The position numbers and the translations under genes are program-made. Positions 13,384 to 20,574 of a DNA stretch of 21,713 nucleotides are shown piece after piece. This stretch comes from Actinomycetes bacterium (lineage in GTDB: Bacteria > Actinomycetota > Acidimicrobiia > Acidimicrobiales > RAAP-2), in assembly GCA_021784205.1 (NCBI GenBank), contig JAJXTB010000034.1, forward strand, positions 1 through 21,713. The letters are read 5' to 3'. Each line of letters opens with the position of its first letter. Positions within the stretch are counted from its first letter, which is position 1. Under the pieces are notes generated by a model. That model saw only the letters and a program-made list of their open reading frames with translations. It was not told the DNA's origin and did no database searches.

Positions 13384-14492
13384 CCGCCACTCAACCTCGA
13401 GCGGTCGGCGTCTCGGTCGAGGGCGTGACCAAGGAGTTCGGCGACAAGGTGGCCCTCGATGGCGTGAATCTCACCGTGGCCCCCGGGACGTTCCTCGTGC
13501 TGCTCGGACCGTCGGGTTCGGGCAAGACCACGCTCTTACGCTGCGTGGCGGGGATCGAGCGGCCGAGCGCCGGCGTGATCACCATCGACGACCGCGTCGT
13601 GGTCGGGCCGCGCGGGTTCGTCGCCCCTGAGAAACGGGGCCTCGCGATGGTCTTCCAGGACTACGCGCTCTGGCCGCACCTCACCGTGGCGAAGAACGTC
13701 GCCTTTCCCCTCGCCACCTCCCGGCGCACCAAGGCCGAGCGGTCGGCGCGGGTGAGCGACCTGCTCGAGCGCGTGGGCATCGCTCACCTCGCCGAGCGCT
13801 ACCCCAACGAGCTGTCCGGCGGCGAGCAGCAGCGCGTCGCGCTCGCGCGGGCGCTTTCGGCGGAGGTCGGCCTCGTCCTCTTCGACGAACCGCTCTCCAA
13901 CCTCGACGCCGATCGGCGCGAGCAACTTCGCGTCGAGATCGCGACGTTGACGCGCGCCGCGGGGGTGACGGCGATCTACATCACCCACGACCAGTCCGAG
14001 GCCTTCGCCCTCGCGGATCGGGTGGGGGTGCTCAACCATGGCCGGCTCGTCCAACTCGACACGCCCGAGGCGATCTACCGGCGCCCGATCAACGCCTTCG
14101 TTGCGCGATTCACCGGACTCGCCGGCGAGTTCCCCGTCTCGTCGGTGACGATGACCGGGACCGACTGCTACGACGTCACCCTGCCCTTCGCGCTCGACCA
14201 TCGGATCTCCGCGACCGCGACCCAACCAGTCGATCCCGCGGAGCCGGTGAGCCTCTTCGTACGAGCGGCCGGCGTCACGCTGGCCAACGCGAACGAACCC
14301 CAGGGAGTGCCCGGCGTCGTCCTTGACGCCGCCTTCAACGGCCGGGGCTACGACCACGTGGTGCGCGTGGGACCCCAGGACGTCCTGAGTAAAGTCTTCT
14401 CGTCGCACCGGTTCGACCGGGACCACGCCGTGAGGGTGTGTTTCGACGCGTCCTCGTGCTTTGTGATGAATCCAGGAAAGGTCAGTTCATGA
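13380..14492 (+). CDS. ABC transporter ATP-binding protein (FbpC/PotA-like)
   Basis: The 370-residue ATPase has Walker A GPSGSGKTT (residues 43-51), the Q-loop VFQDYALWPHLTV, signature LSGGEQQRVALARAL, Walker B LVLFDEPLSNLD and the switch histidine in YITHDQSEA. About 120 extra C-terminal residues form a TOBE-like regulatory domain (SLFVRAAGVTL... HAVRVCF), as in FbpC, PotA and related importers. It energises the permease encoded upstream. The GTG at 13380 is chosen because it overlaps the permease stop and gives the normal N-terminus (VSVEGVTKEFGDKVALDGV). The open frame continuing back to 12207 reads through the permease in another frame and is rejected. The stop overlaps the next gene by ATGA. 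Confidence 0.93.
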   Translation: MTATQPRAVGVSVEGVTKEFGDKVALDGVNLTVAPGTFLVLLGPSGSGKTTLLRCVAGIERPSAGVITIDDRVVVGPRGFVAPEKRGLAMVFQDYALWPHLTVAKNVAFPLATSRRTKAERSARVSDLLERVGIAHLAERYPNELSGGEQQRVALARALSAEVGLVLFDEPLSNLDADRREQLRVEIATLTRAAGVTAIYITHDQSEAFALADRVGVLNHGRLVQLDTPEAIYRRPINAFVARFTGLAGEFPVSSVTMTGTDCYDVTLPFALDHRISATATQPVDPAEPVSLFVRAAGVTLANANEPQGVPGVVLDAAFNGRGYDHVVRVGPQDVLSKVFSSHRFDRDHAVRVCFDASSCFVMNPGKVSS

Positions 14493-15247
14493 TTGGAGCA
14501 GTGACGGGTTCGACGGGCGTGGTGGTGCTCGTCGGCGCCGTGTTCCTCGCGTGCGCGGTTGAGATGGTCGAGGCGCTCACCATCGTGCTGGCCGTCGGGC
14601 ACACCCGCGGGTGGCGCTCGGCCTTCGAAGGGACCGCCGTGGCGTTGGTGGTCCTCGCGGCGCTCGTAGCGGTGTTCGGTCCCGCGATGGTCCGCGTGCC
14701 ACTGAGCGTGCTGCGTCTCGTGGTCGGCGGCGTGCTGCTGATCTTTGGCATGCAGTGGTTGCGCAAGGCAATCCTGCGGTCGAGTGGGTTCAAGGCCATG
14801 CACGACGAGGACGCGATCTACCGGGCCAAGGTCGCCGAACTGGAGTCGGCGGGCGCGACCCAGCGTGACCGAATCGCCTTCGTGATGGCGTTCAAGGGCG
14901 TGTTTCTCGAGGGACTCGAGGTCGTGATCACGGTACTGACCCTCGGTACCTCGGCCCACCGACTCGGTCTCGCCTCGACCGTGGCCGCGATCGCGGTCGT
15001 GCTCGTCGGGATCGTGGGCGTCGTCGTCGCCAAGCAGCTGTCCAACGTCCCCGAGAACGCCATGAAGATGGGCGTCGGCGTGTTGCTCGTGAGTTACGGA
15101 ACCTTCTGGACGGGCGAGGGACTGCGGGTGCGATGGCCCGGGAACGACGTCATGCTCGTCGGTTTCGTGGTGCTCTACGTGGCGGTCACCTGGACGCTGG
15201 TCGCGTACCTGAAACACGAACGTCGAACCCGGGAGGTGGCCGCATGA
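14489..15247 (+). CDS. COG4280-like polytopic membrane protein with duplicated FTR1-like ExxE motifs
   Basis: This 252-residue membrane protein has about seven hydrophobic segments. It resembles the uncharacterised COG4280 family (TRGWRSAFEGTAVAL; FGMQWLRKAIL; a charged loop DEDAIYRAKVAELE; NAMKMGVGVLLVSYGTFWTGEGL). Two internally similar helices carry paired acidic residues: E25-MV-E28-ALTIVLAVG and E141-GL-E144-VVITVLTLG. These resemble the REGLE/ExxE iron-binding helices of FTR1 permeases, so metal, possibly iron, movement is a reasonable inference, but no substrate is established. The start at 14489 lies in the ATGA overlap with the ATPase gene and has AGGAAAGG upstream; a longer frame from 14438 is less likely. 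It is followed, also with an ATGA overlap, by a small membrane protein. Confidence 0.82.
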   Translation: MIGAVTGSTGVVVLVGAVFLACAVEMVEALTIVLAVGHTRGWRSAFEGTAVALVVLAALVAVFGPAMVRVPLSVLRLVVGGVLLIFGMQWLRKAILRSSGFKAMHDEDAIYRAKVAELESAGATQRDRIAFVMAFKGVFLEGLEVVITVLTLGTSAHRLGLASTVAAIAVVLVGIVGVVVAKQLSNVPENAMKMGVGVLLVSYGTFWTGEGLRVRWPGNDVMLVGFVVLYVAVTWTLVAYLKHERRTREVAA

Positions 15248-15495
15248 CGGGTGAGCGACCACGTCCGCTGCTGTGGCGTCTGGTGAGGGGCTTCGCGATG
15301 TTCTGGTGGGATTTCTTGATCGGCGACACGCCCGAGCTGTTCATCGCGGCGCTCGTTACGATCGGCGTCGTCGCGGCGCTGAGCCACCTCTGGCACCTCA
15401 ACGGCGTTGCGGTCATCGCGCTACCCGCGCTCGCTACGGCCGCCCTCGGGCTCTCGGTGCGTCGCGCGCTGCGCTCCGAGCGCCGGCCGAAGTGA
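15244..15495 (+). CDS. Small two-helix membrane protein, partner of the COG4280-like protein
   Basis: This 83-residue protein has a basic start (RPRPLLWRLVRGF) and an aromatic stretch FWWDFLIGDTPELF. Hydrophobic helices lie at about residues 31-47 and 51-70, and the basic tail is RRALRSERRPK. The ATG overlaps the preceding stop (ATGA, 15244-15247), so it belongs to the transport operon and is likely made with, and perhaps bound to, the COG4280-like protein. No named family is recognised. A longer in-frame alternative from 15133 overlaps the previous gene and is not favoured. Confidence 0.72.
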   Translation: MTGERPRPLLWRLVRGFAMFWWDFLIGDTPELFIAALVTIGVVAALSHLWHLNGVAVIALPALATAALGLSVRRALRSERRPK

Positions 15496-15504
15496 CGAGA
15501 ACAG

Positions 15505-15525
15505 GTGGCGAGTGGCGAGTGGCGA
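15505..15525. repeat. Three perfect tandem copies of GTGGCGA
   Basis: A 7-bp unit is repeated exactly three times just after the last transport gene, inside the loop of a weak TGACGAG/CTCGTCA stem (15493-15534). No function can be read from it. The rest of 15496-15713 holds no gene or RNA I can support. Confidence 0.6.
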
Positions 15526-15713
15526 AGCTCGTCATCGCGTGCGCGTCACCGACGGTCCTCTACCGAGCGTGACTGCGCGACCCGGGCCGTCGCACCGTCG
15601 GGATCGATTGGGAAACGTCCGAGAAAAATGCGGCGTGGCTCGCCACGGGCTCGATCGTGCGCTCGGCCACGCGGGATGAACGACCGGTGGTACTGAAGGT
15701 GGTCGTGCGCGTC

Positions 15714-15748
15714 GCGCGACCCGAACACGACCGAGGACCGGGTCGCGC
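15714..15748 (-). terminator. 10-bp hairpin following the 43-codon ORF
   Basis: GCGCGACCCG (15714-15723) pairs perfectly with CGGGTCGCGC (15739-15748) around a 15-nt loop. It lies 5 bp beyond the stop of the minus-strand small ORF at 15754 and has no T-tract. It may also serve rightward transcription from the transport operon. Confidence 0.5.
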
Positions 15749-15753
15749 CGAGA

Positions 15754-15885
15754 CTAGAGGTAGTGCGGCGGCACCTCGTGCTGAGCGCGGCGCAGCACGC
15801 GGATCTCTTCTTTTAGCCGTGTGAGCTCGGCGCGCAACGCCGCGATCTGACGCTCGAGTTCCTCTCGGGTCGGTTCCTCTGGCAC
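15754..15885 (-). CDS. Small coiled-coil protein, 43 residues
   Basis: A short frame begins with GTG at 15885 and reads PEEPTREELERQIAALRAEL, then TRLKEEIRVLRR, and ends HEVPPHYL. Leucine, isoleucine and charged residues recur in heptad fashion through most of its length, predicting one continuous amphipathic helix or coiled coil, and then a proline-histidine tail. Codon use is as in the neighbouring genes, and a perfect 10-bp hairpin follows the stop, which supports a real gene. The start is uncertain: GTGs lie further upstream in frame, and no clear Shine-Dalgarno is seen. It has a superficial SlyX-like look, but no family is assigned. Confidence 0.5.
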   Translation of the reverse strand: MPEEPTREELERQIAALRAELTRLKEEIRVLRRAQHEVPPHYL

Positions 15886-16091
15886 CGTGTCACTCTGCCA
15901 CAGCACCACCAGGGATGACGCGCGTGCCAGCCGTCGACGCGACCCGCTTGGTCACGCCGGAGGTCACAGCCAATTCACAAGGTATTCCCACCCGTTGCCC
16001 AGGGAAATCCCCGATCTCGAGGTTACGGTGGGTTTTACCTGATCGTCGGTGATAGTCATCAGCGCAACGGGTTGACAGGGCGGCGAGTCCC
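15886..16091. other. Spacer upstream of the ComA-family gene
   Basis: This 206-bp spacer separates the minus-strand small ORF from the plus-strand comA-like gene and should hold both promoters. A 9-bp inverted repeat (ACCCGTTGC at 15990-15998, GCAACGGGT at 16064-16072) brackets the more AT-rich part. No RNA gene or confident promoter is recognised. Confidence 0.3.
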
Positions 16092-16889
16092 ATGAGTCGA
16101 GAGTACCTAGACCTACCTGAACGATGCAGTAAGCCGCGAGAATTCGGGCTCACCATGGCGATCGACAAAGGACTGCCGCTGCACTACTTCGCCGACATGG
16201 TCACGGCGGCGAGTGACTACCTGGACTTCGTCAAGTTCGGGTGGGGCACCTCGGTCGTCGACCGCAACGTCCGCGACAAGATCGCGGTCCTGCGCAGCGA
16301 GGGAGTGGACTTCTACTTCGGTGGCACGCTGTTCGAGAAGTACGTCCTCCAGGGCCGCTTCGACGAGTTTCGCGCCATGTGTCGCTGGTACGGGTGCACC
16401 TTCGTGGAGGTCTCCAACGGCACCATCGACCTCACGGACGCGGCCAAGGCCGACTACGTCGCCGAGCTGGCGAAGGACTTCTCGGTCATCTCCGAGGTCG
16501 GCTCCAAGGACCAGGCGAAGTCCGAGAATATGGCGCCGCACAAGTGGATCGGCTACATCGGGGCCGACCTGGACGCGGGGGCGGTGCTCGTAACCCTGGA
16601 GACCCGCGAGAGCGGCCACGGCGGGATCTGTCGACCGAACGGGGAACTGCGCTTCGGCCTGATCGAGGAGATCCTCGCGAGTCCTATCAGCGTGGACCGG
16701 CTGCTGTTCGAGGCGCCCACGCTCGAATTGCAGAGCTACTTCGTCACCCGACTCGGCCCCAATGTGAATATGGGCAACGTCGCTACGACCGACATCATCG
16801 GCCTCGAGACGGTGCGCCTCGGGCTGCGCAGCGAAACCCTCTGCGTCTTCGAGTCTGACATCGAGCCCTCGTACCAGCAGCGGCGGTGA
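16092..16889 (+). CDS. Phosphosulfolactate synthase family protein (ComA-like)
   Basis: The 265-residue TIM-barrel protein matches the ComA family, which adds sulfite to phosphoenolpyruvate to form phosphosulfolactate in methanogen coenzyme M synthesis. The family also includes plant HSA32 and bacterial YitD. Visible blocks are REFGLTMAIDKG, DYLDFVKFGWGTS, GGTLFEKYVLQGRF, VEVSNGTIDL, the conserved acidic region SVISEVGSKD, the barrel end LVTLETRESGHGG, and GPNVNMGNVATTDIIGLE followed by RLGLRSETL. The first 15 residues are variable, as in relatives. No ComB phosphatase, ComC dehydrogenase or other coenzyme M gene is nearby, so the true product and role are open. It is flanked by unrelated genes in opposite orientation and is apparently monocistronic. 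A GGGCGG stretch before the ATG could act as a ribosome site. Confidence 0.88.
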   Translation: MSREYLDLPERCSKPREFGLTMAIDKGLPLHYFADMVTAASDYLDFVKFGWGTSVVDRNVRDKIAVLRSEGVDFYFGGTLFEKYVLQGRFDEFRAMCRWYGCTFVEVSNGTIDLTDAAKADYVAELAKDFSVISEVGSKDQAKSENMAPHKWIGYIGADLDAGAVLVTLETRESGHGGICRPNGELRFGLIEEILASPISVDRLLFEAPTLELQSYFVTRLGPNVNMGNVATTDIIGLETVRLGLRSETLCVFESDIEPSYQQRR

Positions 16890-16909
16890 AGCCACCACCG
16901 CGGGCGTCG

Positions 16910-16938
16910 CGACAACTCGGCGCGGTTCGTCGTTGTCG
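16910..16938 (+). terminator. 7-bp hairpin downstream of the ComA-like gene
   Basis: CGACAAC (16910-16916) pairs with GTTGTCG (16932-16938), 20 bp after the stop codon. The stem is short, the loop is 15 nt and there is no T-tract, so it is a modest terminator candidate. The following 16939-17066 segment shows no gene I can support. Confidence 0.35.
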
Positions 16939-17066
16939 GGACGGGACCTCGCCGAACGTGATCGAGTTCCAGCACTGCGCCGACCCGCGGACGATGTCCT
17001 GACCAGTCCGACGGGTCACGCATCACACCGACGTTCGCCCGGCTCGGCGTGCGCTGGACTCGATGG

Positions 17067-17100
17067 CTCGTCGTCCGCCACTTCCTCGGCGGGCGACGAG
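17067..17100 (-). terminator. 13-bp hairpin downstream of the histidine-phosphatase gene
   Basis: CTCGTCG-T-CCGCC (17067-17079) pairs with GGCGG-G-CGACGAG (17088-17100) with a single G-U type pair and an 8-nt loop. It starts 8 bp beyond the minus-strand stop at 17108 and lies between convergent genes, so it may terminate both directions. No T-tract is present. Confidence 0.6.
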
Positions 17101-17107
17101 CCGGGAC

Positions 17108-17695
17108 TCAGGCGAGCGGGTCCCCGTTGATGTCGGTCGTCCACACGCTGGCGTTATCTACCGGGTACCACCGGGTTCGCGTGATCGGCGTCGCCGCACA
17201 GCACGCGCGGATGGCCCGTAGCGTCCCGCCGTGGGTGACCACGAGCACCCGCGCACCGGCGTAGTCGGTTCGCAGCTGGGTGAGCCATCGCCGAGCGCGA
17301 CCGTAAAGGTCGTTGAGCGACTCGCCGCCCGAGGGACGGGCGTCGGCGTCGGTCACGAACGCGCCGTCGGGGACGAAGACCGTGGCCGGGAGGTCGGCGA
17401 GGGGTCCGCCCTCGTAGTCGCCGTAGGAGCGCTCGCGCAGCGCCGGCGTCGTGACGACGTCGAGTCCGCGTCCCCTCGCGATGATCGCCGCGGTGTCGCG
17501 CGCGCGTCGCAGGTCGCTCGCGACGATGGCGTCAAAGACGTCCTCGTGCAGGGTCGCGGCCACGTGCTCGGCCTGGCGCACACCTCGATCGGTGAGGATC
17601 GCGTCGTCGCGGTGGCCCTGCACGAGTCCATCGAGGTTCCAGGTGGTCTCCCCGTGGCGCACCAGGACGAGATTCGGCGGTGTCGTCGAAGGCAT
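17108..17695 (-). CDS. Histidine phosphatase superfamily (phosphoglycerate-mutase-like) protein
   Basis: The 195-residue product has the catalytic LVLVRHGETTWN motif, ASDLRRARDTA, the acidic LRERSYGDYEGG segment, and the second catalytic histidine in VLVVTHGGTLRAI. Members include cofactor-dependent phosphoglycerate mutases, alpha-ribazole phosphatases and broad acid phosphatases; the sequence alone does not choose among them. The ATG at 17695 gives the usual short N-terminus, but the GAGG in front is very close. An ATG at 17728, only 3 nt after the stop of the upstream PLP-enzyme gene, is a real alternative adding 11 residues. Either way it probably shares a transcript with that gene. It could in principle supply a phosphatase activity, but a role as histidinol-phosphatase is not supported. 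Confidence 0.85.
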   Translation of the reverse strand: MPSTTPPNLVLVRHGETTWNLDGLVQGHRDDAILTDRGVRQAEHVAATLHEDVFDAIVASDLRRARDTAAIIARGRGLDVVTTPALRERSYGDYEGGPLADLPATVFVPDGAFVTDADARPSGGESLNDLYGRARRWLTQLRTDYAGARVLVVTHGGTLRAIRACCAATPITRTRWYPVDNASVWTTDINGDPLA

Positions 17696-17731
17696 GTCCT
17701 CGAGCGTACCGTTGCCCGACCGCGCCATCGA

Positions 17732-19009
17732 TCAGGTGTAGCCGACGAACGACGACCGGGCGGTGCCGTGGCGCTCGACCGCCTCGGCGAGGTCGGCGAG
17801 GAACTCGTCCACGTAGGCGCCGTGGATCGGCGCGATCATCATCTGCACGCCCGAGGGGTTGTGCACGCGGTTGAGGTGCCAGCCGCGTTCGTCCATGACG
17901 TCGGCGATGGCGAAGATGTCGTCGCGCGTCGAGGTGAACGACATCAGCGGCCCGATCGAGTCGCCGAGGATCGAGAGTCCCGCGAGCGCGCTGACTCCGT
18001 CGCGAAGGCGCCGCGTCGTCTCGAGGAGATCGGCCATGATCTCGGTGTACCCGTCTTCACCCAGGTAGGTGAGCAGGGCCCAGGACGCCGCCACGGGGCT
18101 CGCGGCGCGCGCGCCGGCGACCGAGGCGTTGTGGTAGCGACCGGGTGGCCAGACGTCGTAGTCGAAGATCTGGTGACTCAGCCAGTCGGCGTCGCGGTAG
18201 ACGACGACCGACGCACCCTTGGTGACGTAGCCGTACTTGTGGATGTCGCACGACATCTGGGTGACCCCGGGCAGACGGAAGTCGTAGGGCGGTATCTCGT
18301 AGCCGAGACGCTCCATGAAGGGCAGCACGAAACTGCCGATGCAGGTGTCGGAGTGGAACGGGATGCCCAGTGCGAGGGCGCGGTTGGAGAGTTCCTCGAT
18401 CGGGTCGATCACGCCGTGAGGGAAGCCGTAGGCCGAACCCACGATCAGCACGGTGTTCTCGTCCACTCGCTCGAAGAGGCGCTCGACGTCCGCGGTGAAC
18501 CCGTCGGTCAGCGGCGTCGCGCGCGCCTCGAGGCCGAGGTAGAAGGCGGCTTTGGCGAAGGCGGGGTGGGCCGACGAGGGAAAGACGATGTTGGCCTGCG
18601 TGATGCCTCGCTCGACGCGCCCGCGTTCGCGGCTGACCAGCACCGAGAGCAGGATCGATTCGGTGCCGCCCGATGAGAATCCCGCCCCGGCCTTCGGCGG
18701 GGCGTTGACGAGTGACGAGACCATCTCGAGCACCTCGGTCTGCATCGTGCCCAGACTCGGGAACCGCGTCGGGTTGAGGGCGTTCTCGAAGAGGTAGGCG
18801 TTGTTGGCCTCGGTGAGCACGCGGTCGACGTCGGCGCGTCCGGTGGGGTAGACGAGATTGAAGGTGCGTCCGCGCTGCCAGTCGGCGTCGGCCGTCTTGC
18901 GCGCGAAGAGGTCCGCGAACACCGCCGCGGCCGTTTGCCCCCGGGCGGGGAACGGCCGGCGAGCGGCCGATCGGTCGCGAGACTCGGGTGCGCTGGCTGC
19001 CGTGGACAT
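17732..19009 (-). CDS. PLP-dependent decarboxylase/sphingosine-1-phosphate-lyase-like enzyme
   Basis: The 425-residue product is a fold-type I PLP enzyme closest in motif order to sphingosine-1-phosphate lyase. It shows FSSGGTESILLSVL, SSAHPAFAKAA, HSDTCIGSFVLPFMERLGY (cofactor-binding Asp221), the PLP lysine Lys258 in CDIHKYGYVTKGASVVVYR, and the family ending GWHLNRVHNPSGVQMMI. The eukaryotic lyase has an N-terminal membrane anchor that is absent here. The family also includes glutamate, tyrosine and aspartate decarboxylases, so the substrate is uncertain. The start at 19009 is supported by GGAGGG just upstream; the longer frame to 19066 enters a hairpin. It is followed after 3-36 bp by a phosphatase-like gene, suggesting they act on related phosphorylated compounds. 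Confidence 0.85.
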   Translation of the reverse strand: MSTAASAPESRDRSAARRPFPARGQTAAAVFADLFARKTADADWQRGRTFNLVYPTGRADVDRVLTEANNAYLFENALNPTRFPSLGTMQTEVLEMVSSLVNAPPKAGAGFSSGGTESILLSVLVSRERGRVERGITQANIVFPSSAHPAFAKAAFYLGLEARATPLTDGFTADVERLFERVDENTVLIVGSAYGFPHGVIDPIEELSNRALALGIPFHSDTCIGSFVLPFMERLGYEIPPYDFRLPGVTQMSCDIHKYGYVTKGASVVVYRDADWLSHQIFDYDVWPPGRYHNASVAGARAASPVAASWALLTYLGEDGYTEIMADLLETTRRLRDGVSALAGLSILGDSIGPLMSFTSTRDDIFAIADVMDERGWHLNRVHNPSGVQMMIAPIHGAYVDEFLADLAEAVERHGTARSSFVGYT

Positions 19010-19046
19010 GTCGCCCTCCGTTGGTCGGTCGGCTCGTCGGGCGAAC

Positions 19047-19070
19047 CGGGGTGACGAAACCGTCACCCCG
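19047..19070. terminator. 9-bp hairpin between glutamate dehydrogenase and the PLP-enzyme gene
   Basis: CGGGGTGAC (19047-19055) pairs perfectly with GTCACCCCG (19062-19070) around a 6-nt loop (GAAACC). It lies beyond the main gdh terminator and 38 bp upstream of the PLP-enzyme start, so it is either a back-up terminator or a leader structure. Confidence 0.45.
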
Positions 19071-19117
19071 TCACGCTATCGCCGTCGCGGCGCCAGCCTG
19101 GTGGCGGCGCAGGAAAC

Positions 19118-19165
19118 GCGAAACCCCGGTGTCGCGACGTGGTCGTCGCGACGCCGGGGTTTCGC
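19118..19165 (-). terminator. 21-bp hairpin terminating the glutamate dehydrogenase gene
   Basis: Arms 19118-19138 and 19145-19165 pair over 12 and 8 bp with one T-G position, closing a 6-nt loop; the outer arm reads GCGAAACCCCGG. It begins 13 bp after the gdh stop (19179, minus strand). It is the longest stem in the window and lacks a T-tract. Confidence 0.75.
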
Positions 19166-19178
19166 ATCGATCGCTCGA

Positions 19179-20486
19179 TCAGGGGAACAGGCCGCGGACC
19201 TCGGTCGCCTCGGCGATGCGCTCCACGCCGACGGCGATCGCCGTCTCGCGCAGGGTCACGTTCAACTCCTGGTGACGCTTCCAGATGTGGTTGAAGGCGT
19301 CGCTCATCGTCTTCTCGAGGCGTTGCTGGAAGAGTTCCGGCTCCCACATGAAGCCCTGGAGGTCCTGGGCCCACTCGAAGTACGAGGCGACGACGCCACC
19401 GGCGTTCGCGAGGACGTCGGGGATCACCGGGACGTTGCGGCTGGCGAGGATCGCCGCGCCCTCACCGGTCGTGGGGCCGTTCGCGGCCTCGACCATGATC
19501 GAGGCGCTCATCGTCTGCGCGACGCGTTCGGTGATGACCCCGCCGAGGGCGGCGGGGATAGCGATGTCACTCGGCAGCGAGAACAGGTCATCGGAATCGA
19601 TCGTCTCGCTACCCGCGAAGCCGACCACCGTGCCCGCCTCGGCGAAGTGGGCGGCCATGGCCGCGGGGTTGATCCCGTCGGGCACGTGGATCGCACCGCG
19701 AACGTCGGCGATACCGACGACCTTCATGCCGCGGTCGCTCAGCAACTTCACGAGCGGCGCACCGACCTTGCCGTAGCCCTGGATGACGACACGCTGTTCG
19801 TTGGCCATGCGACCCATGCGCTGGAGCAACGCCGTCGTGACGATGGTCACCCCGAGCGACGTGGCGCCGGCGTGACCGAGGCTGCCACCGATCGAGAGGG
19901 GCTTGCCGGTGACGACGCCGGGTGTGTTGTGGCCACGCAGCATCGACACGGTGTCCATGATCCAACTCATCACCTGGAAGTCGGTGTTGATGTCGGGGGC
20001 CGGGATGTCACGGTCGGGTCCGATCATGGGCGCGATCGAGAAGGCGTAGCGGCGCGTCAGTCGCTCGAGCTCGGCGCGCGAGAGCGTCGCCGGGTCGACC
20101 CGGACGCCGCCCTTGGCTCCGCCGTAGGGGATGTTGACGACGGCGCACTTGATCGACATGTCCGCGCTCAGCGCCGCGATCTCGTCGGCGTTCACGCTGG
20201 GGTGGAAGCGGATGCCGCCCTTACCCGGCCCGCGCGAGGTGTCGTGCTGGATTCGCCAGCCGGTGAACATCCGCACCTCGCCGTCGTCCATGCGCACGGG
20301 CACGGCGACTTCGAGGATCCGCTCGGGGGTGACGATCCTCATGATCATGTCGTCGGGCAGGCCGAGCAGGTGCCCGGCTTCTTCGATTAGGGAAACCACT
20401 CGCAGCCACGGATTGAACTCGTGGGGTGGGGCCTCATTGGGACGTGTGACCACGTTGTCACCAGCCTTTGCTCTCGGTGAGAGCAT
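19179..20486 (-). CDS. gdhA: Glutamate dehydrogenase (Glu/Leu/Phe/Val family)
   Basis: The 435-residue product carries the substrate domain signatures GWRIQHDTSRGPGKGGIRFH and IPYGGAKGGV, with the catalytic lysine at Lys125. The nucleotide-binding domain has VVIQGYGKVGAPLVKLL, then EAANGPTTGEGAAIL and VLANAGGVVASYFEWAQ. It interconverts glutamate and 2-oxoglutarate plus ammonia in the cytoplasm. The length fits the hexameric class of about 420-430 residues. Cofactor choice is not settled from sequence alone. The start at 20486 has GAGGG with suitable spacing; the frame continues to 20555, but those extra residues would overlap the divergent promoter. The gene is divergent from an F420-dependent oxidoreductase and ends in a strong hairpin. 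The exact gene symbol (gdhA or gluD) is nominal. Confidence 0.93.
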   Translation of the reverse strand: MLSPRAKAGDNVVTRPNEAPPHEFNPWLRVVSLIEEAGHLLGLPDDMIMRIVTPERILEVAVPVRMDDGEVRMFTGWRIQHDTSRGPGKGGIRFHPSVNADEIAALSADMSIKCAVVNIPYGGAKGGVRVDPATLSRAELERLTRRYAFSIAPMIGPDRDIPAPDINTDFQVMSWIMDTVSMLRGHNTPGVVTGKPLSIGGSLGHAGATSLGVTIVTTALLQRMGRMANEQRVVIQGYGKVGAPLVKLLSDRGMKVVGIADVRGAIHVPDGINPAAMAAHFAEAGTVVGFAGSETIDSDDLFSLPSDIAIPAALGGVITERVAQTMSASIMVEAANGPTTGEGAAILASRNVPVIPDVLANAGGVVASYFEWAQDLQGFMWEPELFQQRLEKTMSDAFNHIWKRHQELNVTLRETAIAVGVERIAEATEVRGLFP

Positions 20487-20574
20487 TGGTGCCCTCGTTA
20501 CCAGCGTAGGACACGCAACTCGAACCGGCGCGTCACGGTCCGGTACGCTGACCAATTGGGTGAAGGGACGAGAC
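20487..20574. promoter_or_regulatory. Divergent promoter region of gdhA and the F420-dependent oxidoreductase
   Basis: CAGCGTA (20502-20508) and TACGCTG (20544-20550) form an inverted repeat, so each strand has a TACGCT hexamer pointing outwards. The plus-strand copy (20544-20549) suits the oxidoreductase, whose GTG is at 20575. The minus-strand copy is very near the gdhA start. No clear -35 boxes are seen, so the pair could instead be a regulator site. Confidence 0.3.

Noticed and set aside
15505..15525. Tandem GTGGCGA repeats as a CRISPR or 16S rRNA fragment
   Set aside because: The unit is only 7 bp with no spacers, and the likeness to the rRNA GTGGCGAA motif does not extend beyond a few bases.
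16072..16077. TTGACA just before the ComA-like gene as a -35 box
   Set aside because: A matching -10 at 17 bp would fall inside the coding sequence and none is seen there.
18858..20390. 510-codon plus-strand frame across the PLP-enzyme and gdhA genes
   Set aside because: It is antisense to two clearly recognisable enzymes and low in complexity (R, D, H, V), with no domain.
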